Source: Terriglobia bacterium
GTDB taxonomy: Bacteria; Acidobacteriota; Terriglobia; Terriglobales; Acidobacteriaceae
Reading direction: 5' to 3'
Length of the DNA: 64,000 nucleotides
Assembly: GCA_020073495.1 (NCBI GenBank)
Contig: JAIQFD010000001.1
Span: 62,001 to 126,000 of the forward strand
The translations under genes were made by a program, and so were the position numbers. The notes beneath the pieces are model-generated. The model saw only the letters and a list, made by a program, of their open reading frames with translations, did not search any database and was not told the origin of the DNA. Positions 43,414-51,411 of this stretch are shown piece after piece; the stretch's first letter is position 1; the number at the start of each line of letters is the position of its first letter.

Positions 43414-43995
43414 GTGAAATCTCTCGACGAATACTTGCAGGACGCTGAGCAGGCCCACGGGCATCTTTGCGCCGGACAGGTGCTGGGCGTCCGCCTGGCG
43501 ATGCTCGGGCTGGAAAGGCTGGGCATCGAGGACCCGCGCGGCAAGGACCGCAAGCGTCTGGTTACTTTTGTCGAGATCGACCGCTGCGCCACTGACGCGG
43601 TCGCCGTCGTCACCGGCTGCCGGCTCGGCAAACGCGCGCTGAAGTTCCGCGACTGGGGCAAGGTAGCGGCCACCTTCGTCGATGTCTCCAACGGGAAAGC
43701 CGTGCGCATCGTAGCCCGGGAATCGTCGAAGGCGCTGGCGCGCCGGATGCATCCCGAGATCGAGAACAAGAACCAGCAGCAGATGCGCGCCTACCGCGAG
43801 ATGCGCGAAGACGACCTGTTCGACGTGCAGTGGGTGAAGGTCGAGCTGCCGCCGGAGGAATTTCCCGGCTACAAGGGCGAACGTGTAGTGTGCCAGCAGT
43901 GCGGCGAGGGGATCAATTTCAAGCGTGAGGTACGGAAGGACGGGCGTGTGCTGTGCCGCGCCTGCGCCGGCGAGCGCTACTACGAACCCCTCTGA
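43414..43995 (+). CDS. FmdE-family protein with C-terminal zinc ribbon
   Basis: 193 residues. The N-terminal domain resembles formylmethanofuran dehydrogenase subunit E (HGHLCAGQVLGVRLAMLGLERLG; FVEIDRCATDAVAVVTGCRLGKRAL), with the conserved His-x-Cys and Cys pair. A C-terminal CxxC...CxxC ribbon (CQQCGEGINF, LCRACAGERYY) completes the molybdenum-dehydrogenase accessory layout seen in bacterial FmdE/TraR-like proteins. No formylmethanofuran or Mo/W dehydrogenase gene is nearby, so the role is open. GTG start after GAGGAG. Confidence 0.85.
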   Translation: MKSLDEYLQDAEQAHGHLCAGQVLGVRLAMLGLERLGIEDPRGKDRKRLVTFVEIDRCATDAVAVVTGCRLGKRALKFRDWGKVAATFVDVSNGKAVRIVARESSKALARRMHPEIENKNQQQMRAYREMREDDLFDVQWVKVELPPEEFPGYKGERVVCQQCGEGINFKREVRKDGRVLCRACAGERYYEPL

Positions 43996-44020
43996 GCCGG
44001 GACTGGCGGCTCGGATTCCG

Positions 44021-45463
44021 CTATTCAGCGGCGCGCAAGTGCTCGTAGGCGTGCGCCAGGCGAAACAAGGTGCCTTCGTCGAACTGCCGGGCGAAGATCT
44101 GGAGCCCGATCGGCAACCCAGCCTTCGAATTTCCGCACGGGACGGAGATCCCGGGTACGCCGACCAGGTCTGCGGTGACCGTGTAGATGTCCGCCAGGTA
44201 CATGGAGAGCGGATCGTCCACCTTCTCGCCCAGCTTGAAGGCGGGCGTGGGAGAGGTGGGCGTGACGATGGCGTCGACCTTCCGAAACGCCTCCTCGAAG
44301 TCGCGGGCCAGCAACGTGCGCACACGCTGCGCCTTGAGATAGTAGGCGTCGTAATACCCGGCGCTGAGGGCGTAGGTGCCCAGCATGATGCGCCGCTTCA
44401 CTTCGGCGCCGAAACCTTCGTCGCGCGTGCGGCGGTACATATCGGACAGTGACCGGGGTGCGGCGGCGCGATGGCCGTAGCGTACGCCGTCATAGCGCGC
44501 CAGGTTCGACGAAGCCTCCGCCGTGGCCACCAGGTAGTAGGTCGGAATGGCGTAGTCGGTGTGCGGCAGCGCGATGTCCACGATCTCGCATCCCGCCTTC
44601 GCCAGGTCCTGGATTGCGGTTTCGATCGCGGCGCGCACCTCGCCATCGAGTCCTTCGCCGAAATATTCCTTGGGCACGCCGATCTTCATGCCGCCTACCG
44701 GCTTGCCGATCTCCCCCACGTAATCCGGAACGGCTACGTCGGCCGAAGTCGAATCCAGCGGGTCGCGCCCGGCGATCTCCTTCAGCAGGATGGCCGCGTC
44801 CTTCACCGTCTTGGTCAGAGGACCGATGTGGTCCAGGGAGGAGGCGAATGCGATCAGGCCATAGCGCGAGACACGCCCGTAGGTGCCCATCATCCCCACC
44901 ACTCCGCAGAACGACGCCGGCTGGCGGATGGATCCGCCGGTGTCCGACCCGAGCGCCGCGACGCACATGTCCGCCGCCACCGCGGCGGCAGACCCCCCGG
45001 AAGATCCTCCGGGAACGCGGCTCTTGTCGCGCGGGTTCCGCACCGGCTTGTACGCGGAGTTCTCGTTCGACGAGCCCATGGCGAACTCGTCGCAGTTGGT
45101 CTTGCCCAGGATGACGGCGCCCGCGTTCTCGAGGCGCGCCACCGCCGTGCAGTCGTACGGCGGGATGAAATCCTTGAGGATCTTCGACCCGGCGGTGGTG
45201 GGCACGCCCTTGGTGACCATCACGTCCTTCACCGCGATGGGCACGCCGGCCAGAGGCGGCAGCGGATCGCCTTTTTCGGCTAGCGCGTCCATGCGCGCCG
45301 CCTGCCCCAGAGCGCGCTCCTTGCACAGCGTCAGATAGGCGCCGATCTCTCCGTCCTCGGCCTCGATCTTCTTGTAGAACTCTTCCGCCAGGCGCACCGC
45401 GGAGATTGCGCGCTGACGCACGGCGACGCGCGTGGTTTCGACGGTGAGCAGGCTGAGATCCAT
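44021..45463 (-). CDS. gatA: Asp-tRNA(Asn)/Glu-tRNA(Gln) amidotransferase subunit A
   Basis: 480-residue amidase that supplies ammonia from glutamine to misacylated tRNA. The catalytic triad is intact: Lys79 in PIAVKDVM, Ser154 in [12 protein letters not shown] and Ser178 in [12 protein letters not shown]. These positions coincide with those known for GatA. It directly follows gatC (1-nt spacing) in a dciA-like-gatC-gatA order. GatB is not in the window. Confidence 0.97.
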   Translation of the reverse strand: MDLSLLTVETTRVAVRQRAISAVRLAEEFYKKIEAEDGEIGAYLTLCKERALGQAARMDALAEKGDPLPPLAGVPIAVKDVMVTKGVPTTAGSKILKDFIPPYDCTAVARLENAGAVILGKTNCDEFAMGSSNENSAYKPVRNPRDKSRVPGGSSGGSAAAVAADMCVAALGSDTGGSIRQPASFCGVVGMMGTYGRVSRYGLIAFASSLDHIGPLTKTVKDAAILLKEIAGRDPLDSTSADVAVPDYVGEIGKPVGGMKIGVPKEYFGEGLDGEVRAAIETAIQDLAKAGCEIVDIALPHTDYAIPTYYLVATAEASSNLARYDGVRYGHRAAAPRSLSDMYRRTRDEGFGAEVKRRIMLGTYALSAGYYDAYYLKAQRVRTLLARDFEEAFRKVDAIVTPTSPTPAFKLGEKVDDPLSMYLADIYTVTADLVGVPGISVPCGNSKAGLPIGLQIFARQFDEGTLFRLAHAYEHLRAAE

Positions 45464-45784
45464 CTACTTCTCGATCACTTTGGGGACTTTGAAGAAGGCG
45501 CCGTCGGTATCGGGCGCATTCTGGAGCGCCTGGTCGCGCGGGACGGATGGGCGGGTCTGGTCGGGCCGAATGGCGTACAGGAACTTCTCGCTGCCGGCCT
45601 TCTGCGCCGCGCCGGCAGAAATCTGCGCCATGGGCGGGACATTCGTGGTGTCGAGCTGGTTCAGCCGGTCGATGTATTCCAGGATGGAATTGAGGTCGCG
45701 CAGCATGCGCGCCCGCTCGCTGTCGGTGAGCTCCAGGTTCCCGAGGTCTGCGACGTAGAGGACGTCCTTCTCGCTGACCTTCAT
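45464..45784 (-). CDS. gatC: Asp-tRNA(Asn)/Glu-tRNA(Gln) amidotransferase subunit C
   Basis: 106 residues. Family pattern: VLYVADLGNLELTDSERARMLRDLNSILEYIDRLNQLDTTNVPPMAQ near the N-terminus, then the conserved Arg/Asp-rich end IRPDQTRPSVPRDQALQNAPDTDGAFFKVPKVIE. It stabilises the GatA-GatB complex. The start overlaps the upstream gene (ATGA) and the stop abuts gatA, indicating tight co-translation. Confidence 0.95.
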   Translation of the reverse strand: MKVSEKDVLYVADLGNLELTDSERARMLRDLNSILEYIDRLNQLDTTNVPPMAQISAGAAQKAGSEKFLYAIRPDQTRPSVPRDQALQNAPDTDGAFFKVPKVIEK

Positions 45785-46080
45785 GCCCGGTGTGCGGCCT
45801 TCTTTTCTTCGCAGACGAATTCGATGCGCTGCACCTTCGCCCCCAGCATCGACCCCAGCGCGGCAAGGTATTGCGGCACGAATTCCTCAAGCTGCACGCG
45901 CCAGGTGGCGTCCGGGACTCGCACTCGCAGCACACCTGCGCTCAGCTCCAGCACGCTGGTGCGCGATGCGACCTTGGAACCGCAGACCAGTTGCCACGCG
46001 ATGCGTACCGCGTCTTCGGCGGGTGCTCGGCGCAGAATGTCCGCAACGATCTTGTGATATCCGATCCGGGCGGGTTCCAT
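45781..46080 (-). CDS. DciA/DUF721-like protein
   Basis: 99 residues from MEPARIGYHKIVADILRR. The pattern AVRIAWQLVCGSKVASRTSVLELSAGVLRVRVPDATWRVQLEEFVPQYLAALGSMLGAKVQRIEFV is the DUF721 core, the family that includes the replicative-helicase loader DciA. Many DciA proteins carry an extra disordered domain, which is missing here, so helicase loading is inferred rather than certain. Overlaps gatC by four bases. The open frame extends upstream to 46266 without family similarity. Confidence 0.78.
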   Translation of the reverse strand: MEPARIGYHKIVADILRRAPAEDAVRIAWQLVCGSKVASRTSVLELSAGVLRVRVPDATWRVQLEEFVPQYLAALGSMLGAKVQRIEFVCEEKKAAHRA

Positions 46081-46359
46081 CCCACGATCGACATGACCGG
46101 GCTGGGTGCGGGCTGTCGAACTTCTCAAGGCAGTGACCTCGTCGTGCCGAGGCCCGGATTGTAGCACTACTAGCAAGCGCGGGCGCAACGGTCCCTTGTG
46201 AAATTCTCGTAACGCCGTGAGCCACAGGGCCTTGCACTTAGCCGGCGATCGGCGCCCATCGGTCATCGCGGGGTATTACCAAGGTGCATTGACCGGTCGC
46301 CGGTTGCGCCATAGCATCGGATTCGATTTCGGGACCGACCCCCGCGGTCCGAGGATGGC

Positions 46360-46647
46360 ATGGACGAGGCTTCACTGCGCGACTTGAATTTCGTTCCTCT
46401 GCAATCGGCCGTGTTGTGCGCGGATTGCGAGTTGATCACCCAGTCTCGCTCCGGACAATGCCCCATCTGCGGCGGACGCGCCTTGCTCAGCATCGGGCGA
46501 GTGCTCGGCGGGCCGCTCGGGGACAACCGCGCCGTCATGCTCGACCCGGCGGAAGCGGCGGTCACGCGCCTGGTCGAGGAACTGATCGAATCCGCCTATC
46601 GTCCCATCGAGCTTGAGGACGAGCCGGACGAAGAAACCGCGGCTTAA
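46360..46647 (+). CDS. Small zinc-ribbon protein
   Basis: 95 residues. VLCADCELITQSRSGQCPICGGRALLSIGRVLGG forms a CxxC...CxxC rubredoxin-like zinc ribbon (about residues 19-42). A short helix and acidic tail follow. No enzymatic domain. Such proteins are frequent in Acidobacteriota and of unknown role. It converges on the cca gene. Confidence 0.7.
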   Translation: MDEASLRDLNFVPLQSAVLCADCELITQSRSGQCPICGGRALLSIGRVLGGPLGDNRAVMLDPAEAAVTRLVEELIESAYRPIELEDEPDEETAA

Positions 46648-46703
46648 CTCTTCCTCTTGCCATCGGGCAATCTTGCCGGGGTGCGGGCCGGCCGCATCGC
46701 ACC

Positions 46704-48059
46704 TTACGCCGGCGGAAAATTACTTCGCACGAATCCCAGCGCCTCTTCCCTGTTTTTCACTGAACCGTCCAGCTGCGCGTCCTCCACGGCGGCCAGGATC
46801 TCCTTGAACTGCGGCCCAGGCTTGTACCCGGCCTCGATCAGGTCGTTGCCGGTGATGAGCGGCTCGGGGCGGATCTCCTCGGGGGGCGTGGCGTCCAGCT
46901 TGTGCTTCGTGAATTCGTAAAGCGACAGGTCGCCGTGGCTGGACAGGCAATCCAGCCGGTGCAGTTCGAGGTGTTCGTCGAATCGGTCCAGGCGGAGGAA
47001 GCGCTTGAGCGTGGACTGCTTCATGCGCGTCACGTCGGCGAAGCGCAGGTGGTTGGCGACCAGCGCGGCGATCTGCCCGGTGTCGTCGTTGGACATGCGC
47101 AGGCGATGGCAGATCTCCTCCGCCATGCGGGTGCCGACCTCGACGTGCCCATCGAAGCGGATGCGGTCGGGAGCGACGCGGAATGTCGGCGGCTTCCCCA
47201 CATCGTGCAGCAGCGCGCCCCAGGCCAGCGTCCGTGAGCACTGCTGCTTCAACCCCTCCAGGAGCATGAGCGTATGGATCCAGACGTCGCCTTCCGGGTG
47301 ATACTGCGGCGGCTGCTCCACACCTTTCATCTTCTCCACTTCGGGAAGGACTTCGTGCAGCAGTCCGGTGGCATCGAGCAGCTCGAAGGCGCGGCGCCCG
47401 CGGCCTTCGGTGAGCATCTTGGTCAGCTCGTCGCGCACGCGCTCGCGGCTGACCTGGCGGATCCGCGGCGCCAGCTTGCGGATGGCGTCGAAGGTGCCGC
47501 GGTCGATCTCGTAACCGAAGCGGGCGGCGAAGCGGACCGCGCGCAGCATGCGCAGCTTGTCCTCGTGGAAGCGGCGGCCGGCGTCGCCGATGGTGCGGAT
47601 GCGGCGCGCATCGATGTCGGCGCGGCCGCCCACGAAATCCAGCACCTTGTCGCCTTCCAGCGGATCGAGCAGCAGCCCGTTGATGGTGAAGTCGCGCCGC
47701 TGCACGTCCTCCCGCGGGTCCCTGGAGTAGGTGACTTCGTTGGGATGGCGGCCGTCGGTGTACAGCCCATCACTGCGAAAGGTGGCCACCTCGATGGCGT
47801 TGGGGTGTTCCGTCGGCCCGGGCGGCTGCTCTTCTTTTTCCATCGGCACCAGCACCACGCCGAACTGCGCGCCTACCGCCCAGGTGTGGGGAAAGATCTG
47901 CATGACGCGCTCGGGCGTAGCGTCGGTGGCCACGTCGTAGTCGGCGGGCTGGCGTCCCAGCAGCAGGTCGCGCACGCATCCCCCCACGAGGTAGGCCTGG
48001 TGGCCGTGCTCGCGCAGGGCGCGCACGATCTCGGTGGCGTGCTGTTTGGCGCTAGGCAT
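46704..48059 (-). CDS. cca: CCA tRNA nucleotidyltransferase / poly(A)-polymerase-like with HD domain
   Basis: 451 residues from MPSAKQHATEIV. Class II nucleotidyltransferase head: YLVGGCVRDLLLGRQPADYDVATDA, then RRDFTINGLLLDPLEGDKVLDFVGGRADI and the RNA-binding FHEDKLRMLRAVRFAARFG. A C-terminal HD-type domain follows (WGALLHDVGKPPTF). It adds or repairs the CCA end of tRNAs; a poly(A) polymerase role cannot be excluded. The longer frame to 48125 runs into a dispersed repeat and was not used. Confidence 0.92.
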   Translation of the reverse strand: MPSAKQHATEIVRALREHGHQAYLVGGCVRDLLLGRQPADYDVATDATPERVMQIFPHTWAVGAQFGVVLVPMEKEEQPPGPTEHPNAIEVATFRSDGLYTDGRHPNEVTYSRDPREDVQRRDFTINGLLLDPLEGDKVLDFVGGRADIDARRIRTIGDAGRRFHEDKLRMLRAVRFAARFGYEIDRGTFDAIRKLAPRIRQVSRERVRDELTKMLTEGRGRRAFELLDATGLLHEVLPEVEKMKGVEQPPQYHPEGDVWIHTLMLLEGLKQQCSRTLAWGALLHDVGKPPTFRVAPDRIRFDGHVEVGTRMAEEICHRLRMSNDDTGQIAALVANHLRFADVTRMKQSTLKRFLRLDRFDEHLELHRLDCLSSHGDLSLYEFTKHKLDATPPEEIRPEPLITGNDLIEAGYKPGPQFKEILAAVEDAQLDGSVKNREEALGFVRSNFPPA

Positions 48060-48072
48060 CCAAGAAGACTTT

Positions 48073-48102
48073 ACCGCAGAGAACGCCGAGACCGCAGAGG
48101 GT
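48073..48102 (+). repeat. CGCAGAG-type repeat, single arm
   Basis: ACCGCAGAGAACGCCGAGACCGCAGAG framework, the same unit as the arms at 17386-17451. It lies directly upstream of cca. Confidence 0.6.
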
Positions 48103-48117
48103 TCGGGATCTTTCACC

Positions 48118-48167
48118 GGTGTCATCCTGAGCGAGGCGCTTTGGCGCCGAGTCGAAGGACCCCTACC
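48118..48167 (-). repeat. Dispersed repeat, inverted copy
   Basis: Reverse-strand relative of 19438-19493, with ends GGTGTCATCCTGAGCGAG and CGAGTCGAAGGACCCCTACC around a short GGCGC/GCGCC stem. It occupies the cca-tsaD divergent gap. Confidence 0.7.
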
Positions 48168-48230
48168 GGAGCGACTTCTTTATACTGAAAGGTTGGATCC
48201 GGACAGCCGAGGGCGGCTGTCCCACACGCA

Positions 48231-49370
48231 ATGACTTACATCCTCGGCATCGAGAGCTCCTGCGACGAGACGGCGGCGGCGGTGGTGCGCTCCGGCGAGC
48301 AAGTGGTCTCGAACGTGGTGTTCTCGCAGATCGCCACGCACCGGCCCTTCGGCGGGATCGTCCCCGAACTGGCCTCGCGCGAGCACCTGCGGGCCATTGT
48401 GCCCGTGGTGCGCGGCGCGCTGGAGCAGGCCAAGCAGACCTTCGAATCCGTTGACGCCATCGCGGTCACGCAGGGGCCGGGGCTGGCCGGGTCGTTGCTG
48501 GTGGGCGTGAGCTACGCCAAGGCGCTGGCCTTCGCCCTGGACAAGCCGCTCATCGCCGTCAACCACCTCGAAGGACACATCCACGCCGTCCTGCTGGAGG
48601 AGAAGCAGAAGGGGCACCGCGACATCGCGTTCCCGGTGCTGGCTCTGGTGGTCTCCGGCGGGCACACCCACCTTTATCTTTCGGAAGAGCGCGCGGACGG
48701 ATGGACGTACGAGAACATCGGCCAGACTCGCGACGACGCCGCCGGCGAGGCCTTCGACAAGGTGGCCAAGCTGCTGGGGCTGGGCTATCCGGGCGGGCCG
48801 GTCATCGACAAGCTGTCGAAGCACGGCGACCCAAACGCGGTCCGCTTCCCCCCGGCGCACATCAAGGGACGGGTGCGCGCCGGCCGCAGCAAGGCCAAGA
48901 GCGACACCACCCACGACTTCTCCTTCAGCGGCATCAAGACTGCGGTGCTGCGCCATGTCGAGACCCACACCATGCAGCCGGTGATCGAGGCGCGCCGCCG
49001 CGCCCTGGCCGCCAAGCCGAAGCCGCATCTTCAAGATTACTTGGACGTCTGCGACAAGCAGACGCTGGACCTGGCGGCGTCGTTCCAGAAGGCGGTGGTG
49101 GACGACCTGGTGGGCAAAACGCTGGCCGCGGCGAGCGAACTTGATGTCGGGACGCTGTTCGTCACCGGCGGGGTCGCCGCCAACAGTGAGCTGCGCGCCC
49201 GCTTCGAGGAGCAGGCGGCCCAGGCCGGACTGCCGGTGCATTTCCCTTCCCTGCGCCTTTCCACCGACAACGCCGCCATGATCGCCGCCGCCGCCTACCC
49301 CAAATTCCTCGCCCAGGACTTCGCGCCCCTGGAGTTCTCGGCGGAAGCGTCATTGAAGCTGTCGCGGTAA
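48231..49370 (+). CDS. tsaD: tRNA N6-threonylcarbamoyladenosine synthase catalytic subunit
   Basis: 379-residue ASKHA-fold protein transferring threonylcarbamoyl to A37 of ANN-decoding tRNAs, which would include the tRNA at 40 kb. Motifs: [16 protein letters not shown] at the start, the metal-binding histidines in [15 protein letters not shown] and [12 protein letters not shown], and [18 protein letters not shown] near the end. It is somewhat longer than E. coli TsaD because of an insertion around residues 200-275. Its 3' end belongs to the block duplicated around the glycoside-hydrolase gene. Confidence 0.96.
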   Translation: MTYILGIESSCDETAAAVVRSGEQVVSNVVFSQIATHRPFGGIVPELASREHLRAIVPVVRGALEQAKQTFESVDAIAVTQGPGLAGSLLVGVSYAKALAFALDKPLIAVNHLEGHIHAVLLEEKQKGHRDIAFPVLALVVSGGHTHLYLSEERADGWTYENIGQTRDDAAGEAFDKVAKLLGLGYPGGPVIDKLSKHGDPNAVRFPPAHIKGRVRAGRSKAKSDTTHDFSFSGIKTAVLRHVETHTMQPVIEARRRALAAKPKPHLQDYLDVCDKQTLDLAASFQKAVVDDLVGKTLAAASELDVGTLFVTGGVAANSELRARFEEQAAQAGLPVHFPSLRLSTDNAAMIAAAAYPKFLAQDFAPLEFSAEASLKLSR

Positions 49371-49376
49371 CGCGTC

Positions 49377-49580
49377 TCACATGGTGAGCGACGCCGCTTC
49401 GGAGATGGCAAGCTGAAGGTTGCGGCAGATGGCAGCCGCTTCGGCGCCGAGTCGTTTCTCCAGCTCCTGGCGGGCGCGGCTGACGGTGTGACGTTCGCCT
49501 GCATCGGACGAGGCGGGTAGCAGCGGCTCAGACTTCAATAAAGAAGCATAGGCGAGACGCGACGGAAGATTGCGGCATGG
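49377..49580 (-). pseudogene. Relic of the 3' end of the membrane/TPR gene (51412-53589)
   Basis: The minus-strand frame ends SRLAYASLLKSEPLLPASSD, then SRARQELEKRLGAEAAAI and ISEAASLTM-stop. It matches SRLAYASLLKSESLLPATSD, SRARKEVEKSLGAEAAAI and ISEAAALTM-stop at the end of the intact gene. Similarity continues past the stop into the tsaD 3' end (CGGTAACGCGTCT followed by ACATGG), which recurs near 51400. The rest of the gene is missing. It is one of two ~200-bp direct repeats around the glycoside-hydrolase gene. Confidence 0.85.
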
Positions 49581-49906
49581 CGACGGGAGTACAACGAAGG
49601 ACGGCCCCACAGCCTTCCCGGATATCGCACACTGAAGGATTTTGCTACAGAGATGAGGGGGCTTCGGAGGGCCGCGCTGGACCAGCCTCGCCGTCCTCAG
49701 CCGCAAACCCAGGAACTGAGAGTGTCGTATGATTCCGCGTGCGGAGAGTGGGGGCAGGTCACAAGCACAGATTGTTATGCATAGCGACCGGTGCGCTCCT
49801 GGTTCGGGGACGATCGGTACCCAAGAGTGCTGTCGATGGGTTCCATCGAACCATCCGGGCCGTGTACGGTCGGCGGCTTCCATTACGATGTGAATGCAGG
49901 TAGCTA
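49581..49906. other. Non-coding interval before the glycoside-hydrolase gene
   Basis: About 325 bases with no gene or recognisable repeat. Composition drifts from GC-rich to mixed towards 49900. The left edge is where similarity to the TPR gene ends, so the insertion junction probably lies in or near this stretch. No inverted-repeat ends or transposase remnants were seen. Confidence 0.5.
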
Positions 49907-51319
49907 TTGAATATAAGAAAGCGACTGCGCATTTCAGAGTCAGCGATTTGGGCTTGTTTCCTCACAACCCTGGCAGTCTTAGGATTGATCAACGTGTGTT
50001 TTGGACAAACCGAAATCACGTTGGATCCCAGTGTTCACCACCAGACCATCTCAGGATGGGAATACGAAGATGGTTTAGAAGGGGGGCCCCATTCGCCGAC
50101 TTATCCGGTTTTCATTTCGAGATTTAACCAATACAAGGATAGTCTCTACGATCACGCAGCCAACGATTTAGGTGTGAATAGGATCCGATTCCTGTTTGGC
50201 GCCGGTATCGAGGGCCCGGATGACGGTCTATGGGGCAAGTATCTTGCAGGCCAAATATCCTTTGAGGCCACGTATAAACACCCGATAGACGTGGTGTCCA
50301 GTGGCCGCAATCCAGATGTTGTTGATTTGAAGGGCTTCCAATTTGCTGCGGTCGATTTTCAGATCAATAACATGGTTCTGCCCATGAAGCAGCGGGTAGA
50401 GGCCAATGGGGAGCGATTTTATTTCACCGGGACCTATAACGCCTTCCGGACCCACAGCGGTTATCTTCATAGCGATCCTGCTTATTATGCGAGGTTCGTC
50501 TTAGCCGTCTTCAAACACATGGACCAAACGTTTGGGTTCGTGCCCGATACCTGGGAAATGTGCAATGAACCTGAAAACGCACCCGCTTGGTCGGATGGCA
50601 CGCTCATGGGCCCCGCCCTGGTCAAGACCGCTGCCGTGCTACATGCCAATGGCTACAATCCTAAGTTCGAATTACCCTCTCCGGCGTTCGTCAAGGATGC
50701 AATACGTTATTTTAGGCAAGTGATTGCGGTTCGGGGGGCGCTGCCGCTTATTGCCGAGTTTTCTTACCACATGTATGACAAGTATGCAGATGCTTATGGT
50801 CAAGAAATCCAGCAAATTGCGGCGCTTGGCGTTCAATATGGATTCGATACGGCGATGAACGAGGCGGCAAGTATCGCGAACGGGTCCTGGCTTCACGATG
50901 GCCTGAAGAAAGGAAACAATTCCTCTTGGGAGCAATATGCCTTGGCGCAAATAAGCTATGCGCCCAACAACGACGGCTATTATGCGGTCGATGCGAAGAA
51001 CAATATAAAGCTGCAAACCAATGCCATCAATTACCGGCAATATTTCCACTACATAAGGCCTGGAGCGGTGCGCATCGATGCGAAGACGAATAATGCCCGG
51101 TCGGACCCCGTCGCTTTTATCAACACCAATGGAAAGTATGTCGTGGTCGTTCAGGCGGCCACAGAAGATACCATCACGGTATCGAATCTTCCAGCAGGAA
51201 CCTACGGTATTACCGATAGCTTGGGCGGGAAGCATCCAGATTCCAACGTCACCAATGGAACCTTAACCACTCAGATCTCGGGACGCGGCTACATCACGAT
51301 TTATGGGAAAACGATGTAG
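49907..51319 (+). CDS. Secreted glycoside-hydrolase-like protein, probably acquired
   Basis: 470 residues from a TTG start. The signal peptide includes FLTTLAVLGLINVCFG. A (beta/alpha)8-type domain is suggested by TISGWEYEDGLEGG, GVNRIRFLFGAGIEG and WEMCNEPENAPAW. The Asn-Glu pair is the acid/base motif of clan GH-A, in the manner of GH30/GH39. A C-terminal beta domain (DPVAFINTNGKYVVVVQAA) follows, as in GH30. The nucleophile is not certain (EFSYHMYD or MNEAAS). Codon use is much AT-richer than all neighbours (many AAT, TAT, TTT), and the gene sits between ~200-bp direct repeats, so recent transfer is likely. Confidence 0.72.
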   Translation: MNIRKRLRISESAIWACFLTTLAVLGLINVCFGQTEITLDPSVHHQTISGWEYEDGLEGGPHSPTYPVFISRFNQYKDSLYDHAANDLGVNRIRFLFGAGIEGPDDGLWGKYLAGQISFEATYKHPIDVVSSGRNPDVVDLKGFQFAAVDFQINNMVLPMKQRVEANGERFYFTGTYNAFRTHSGYLHSDPAYYARFVLAVFKHMDQTFGFVPDTWEMCNEPENAPAWSDGTLMGPALVKTAAVLHANGYNPKFELPSPAFVKDAIRYFRQVIAVRGALPLIAEFSYHMYDKYADAYGQEIQQIAALGVQYGFDTAMNEAASIANGSWLHDGLKKGNNSSWEQYALAQISYAPNNDGYYAVDAKNNIKLQTNAINYRQYFHYIRPGAVRIDAKTNNARSDPVAFINTNGKYVVVVQAATEDTITVSNLPAGTYGITDSLGGKHPDSNVTNGTLTTQISGRGYITIYGKTM

Positions 51320-51411
51320 TGCACCCCATGAAACTAGACATTCGGGGCATCGGATTTTGTGAGTAGTTGAGGTTCAGTGAAAGCCGCCCGAGGCTCGCGC
51401 GGTAACGCGTC

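Noticed and set aside
49377-49883. 168-codon minus-strand gene
   Set aside because: Its C-terminal part is a copy of the TPR gene end, and the N-terminal part has no coding character; annotated as a relic.
49907-51319. Insertion by a transposon or IS element
   Set aside because: No transposase, inverted-repeat ends or short target duplication. The flanking repeats are ~200 bp of host gene sequence, pointing to a recombination-type event.
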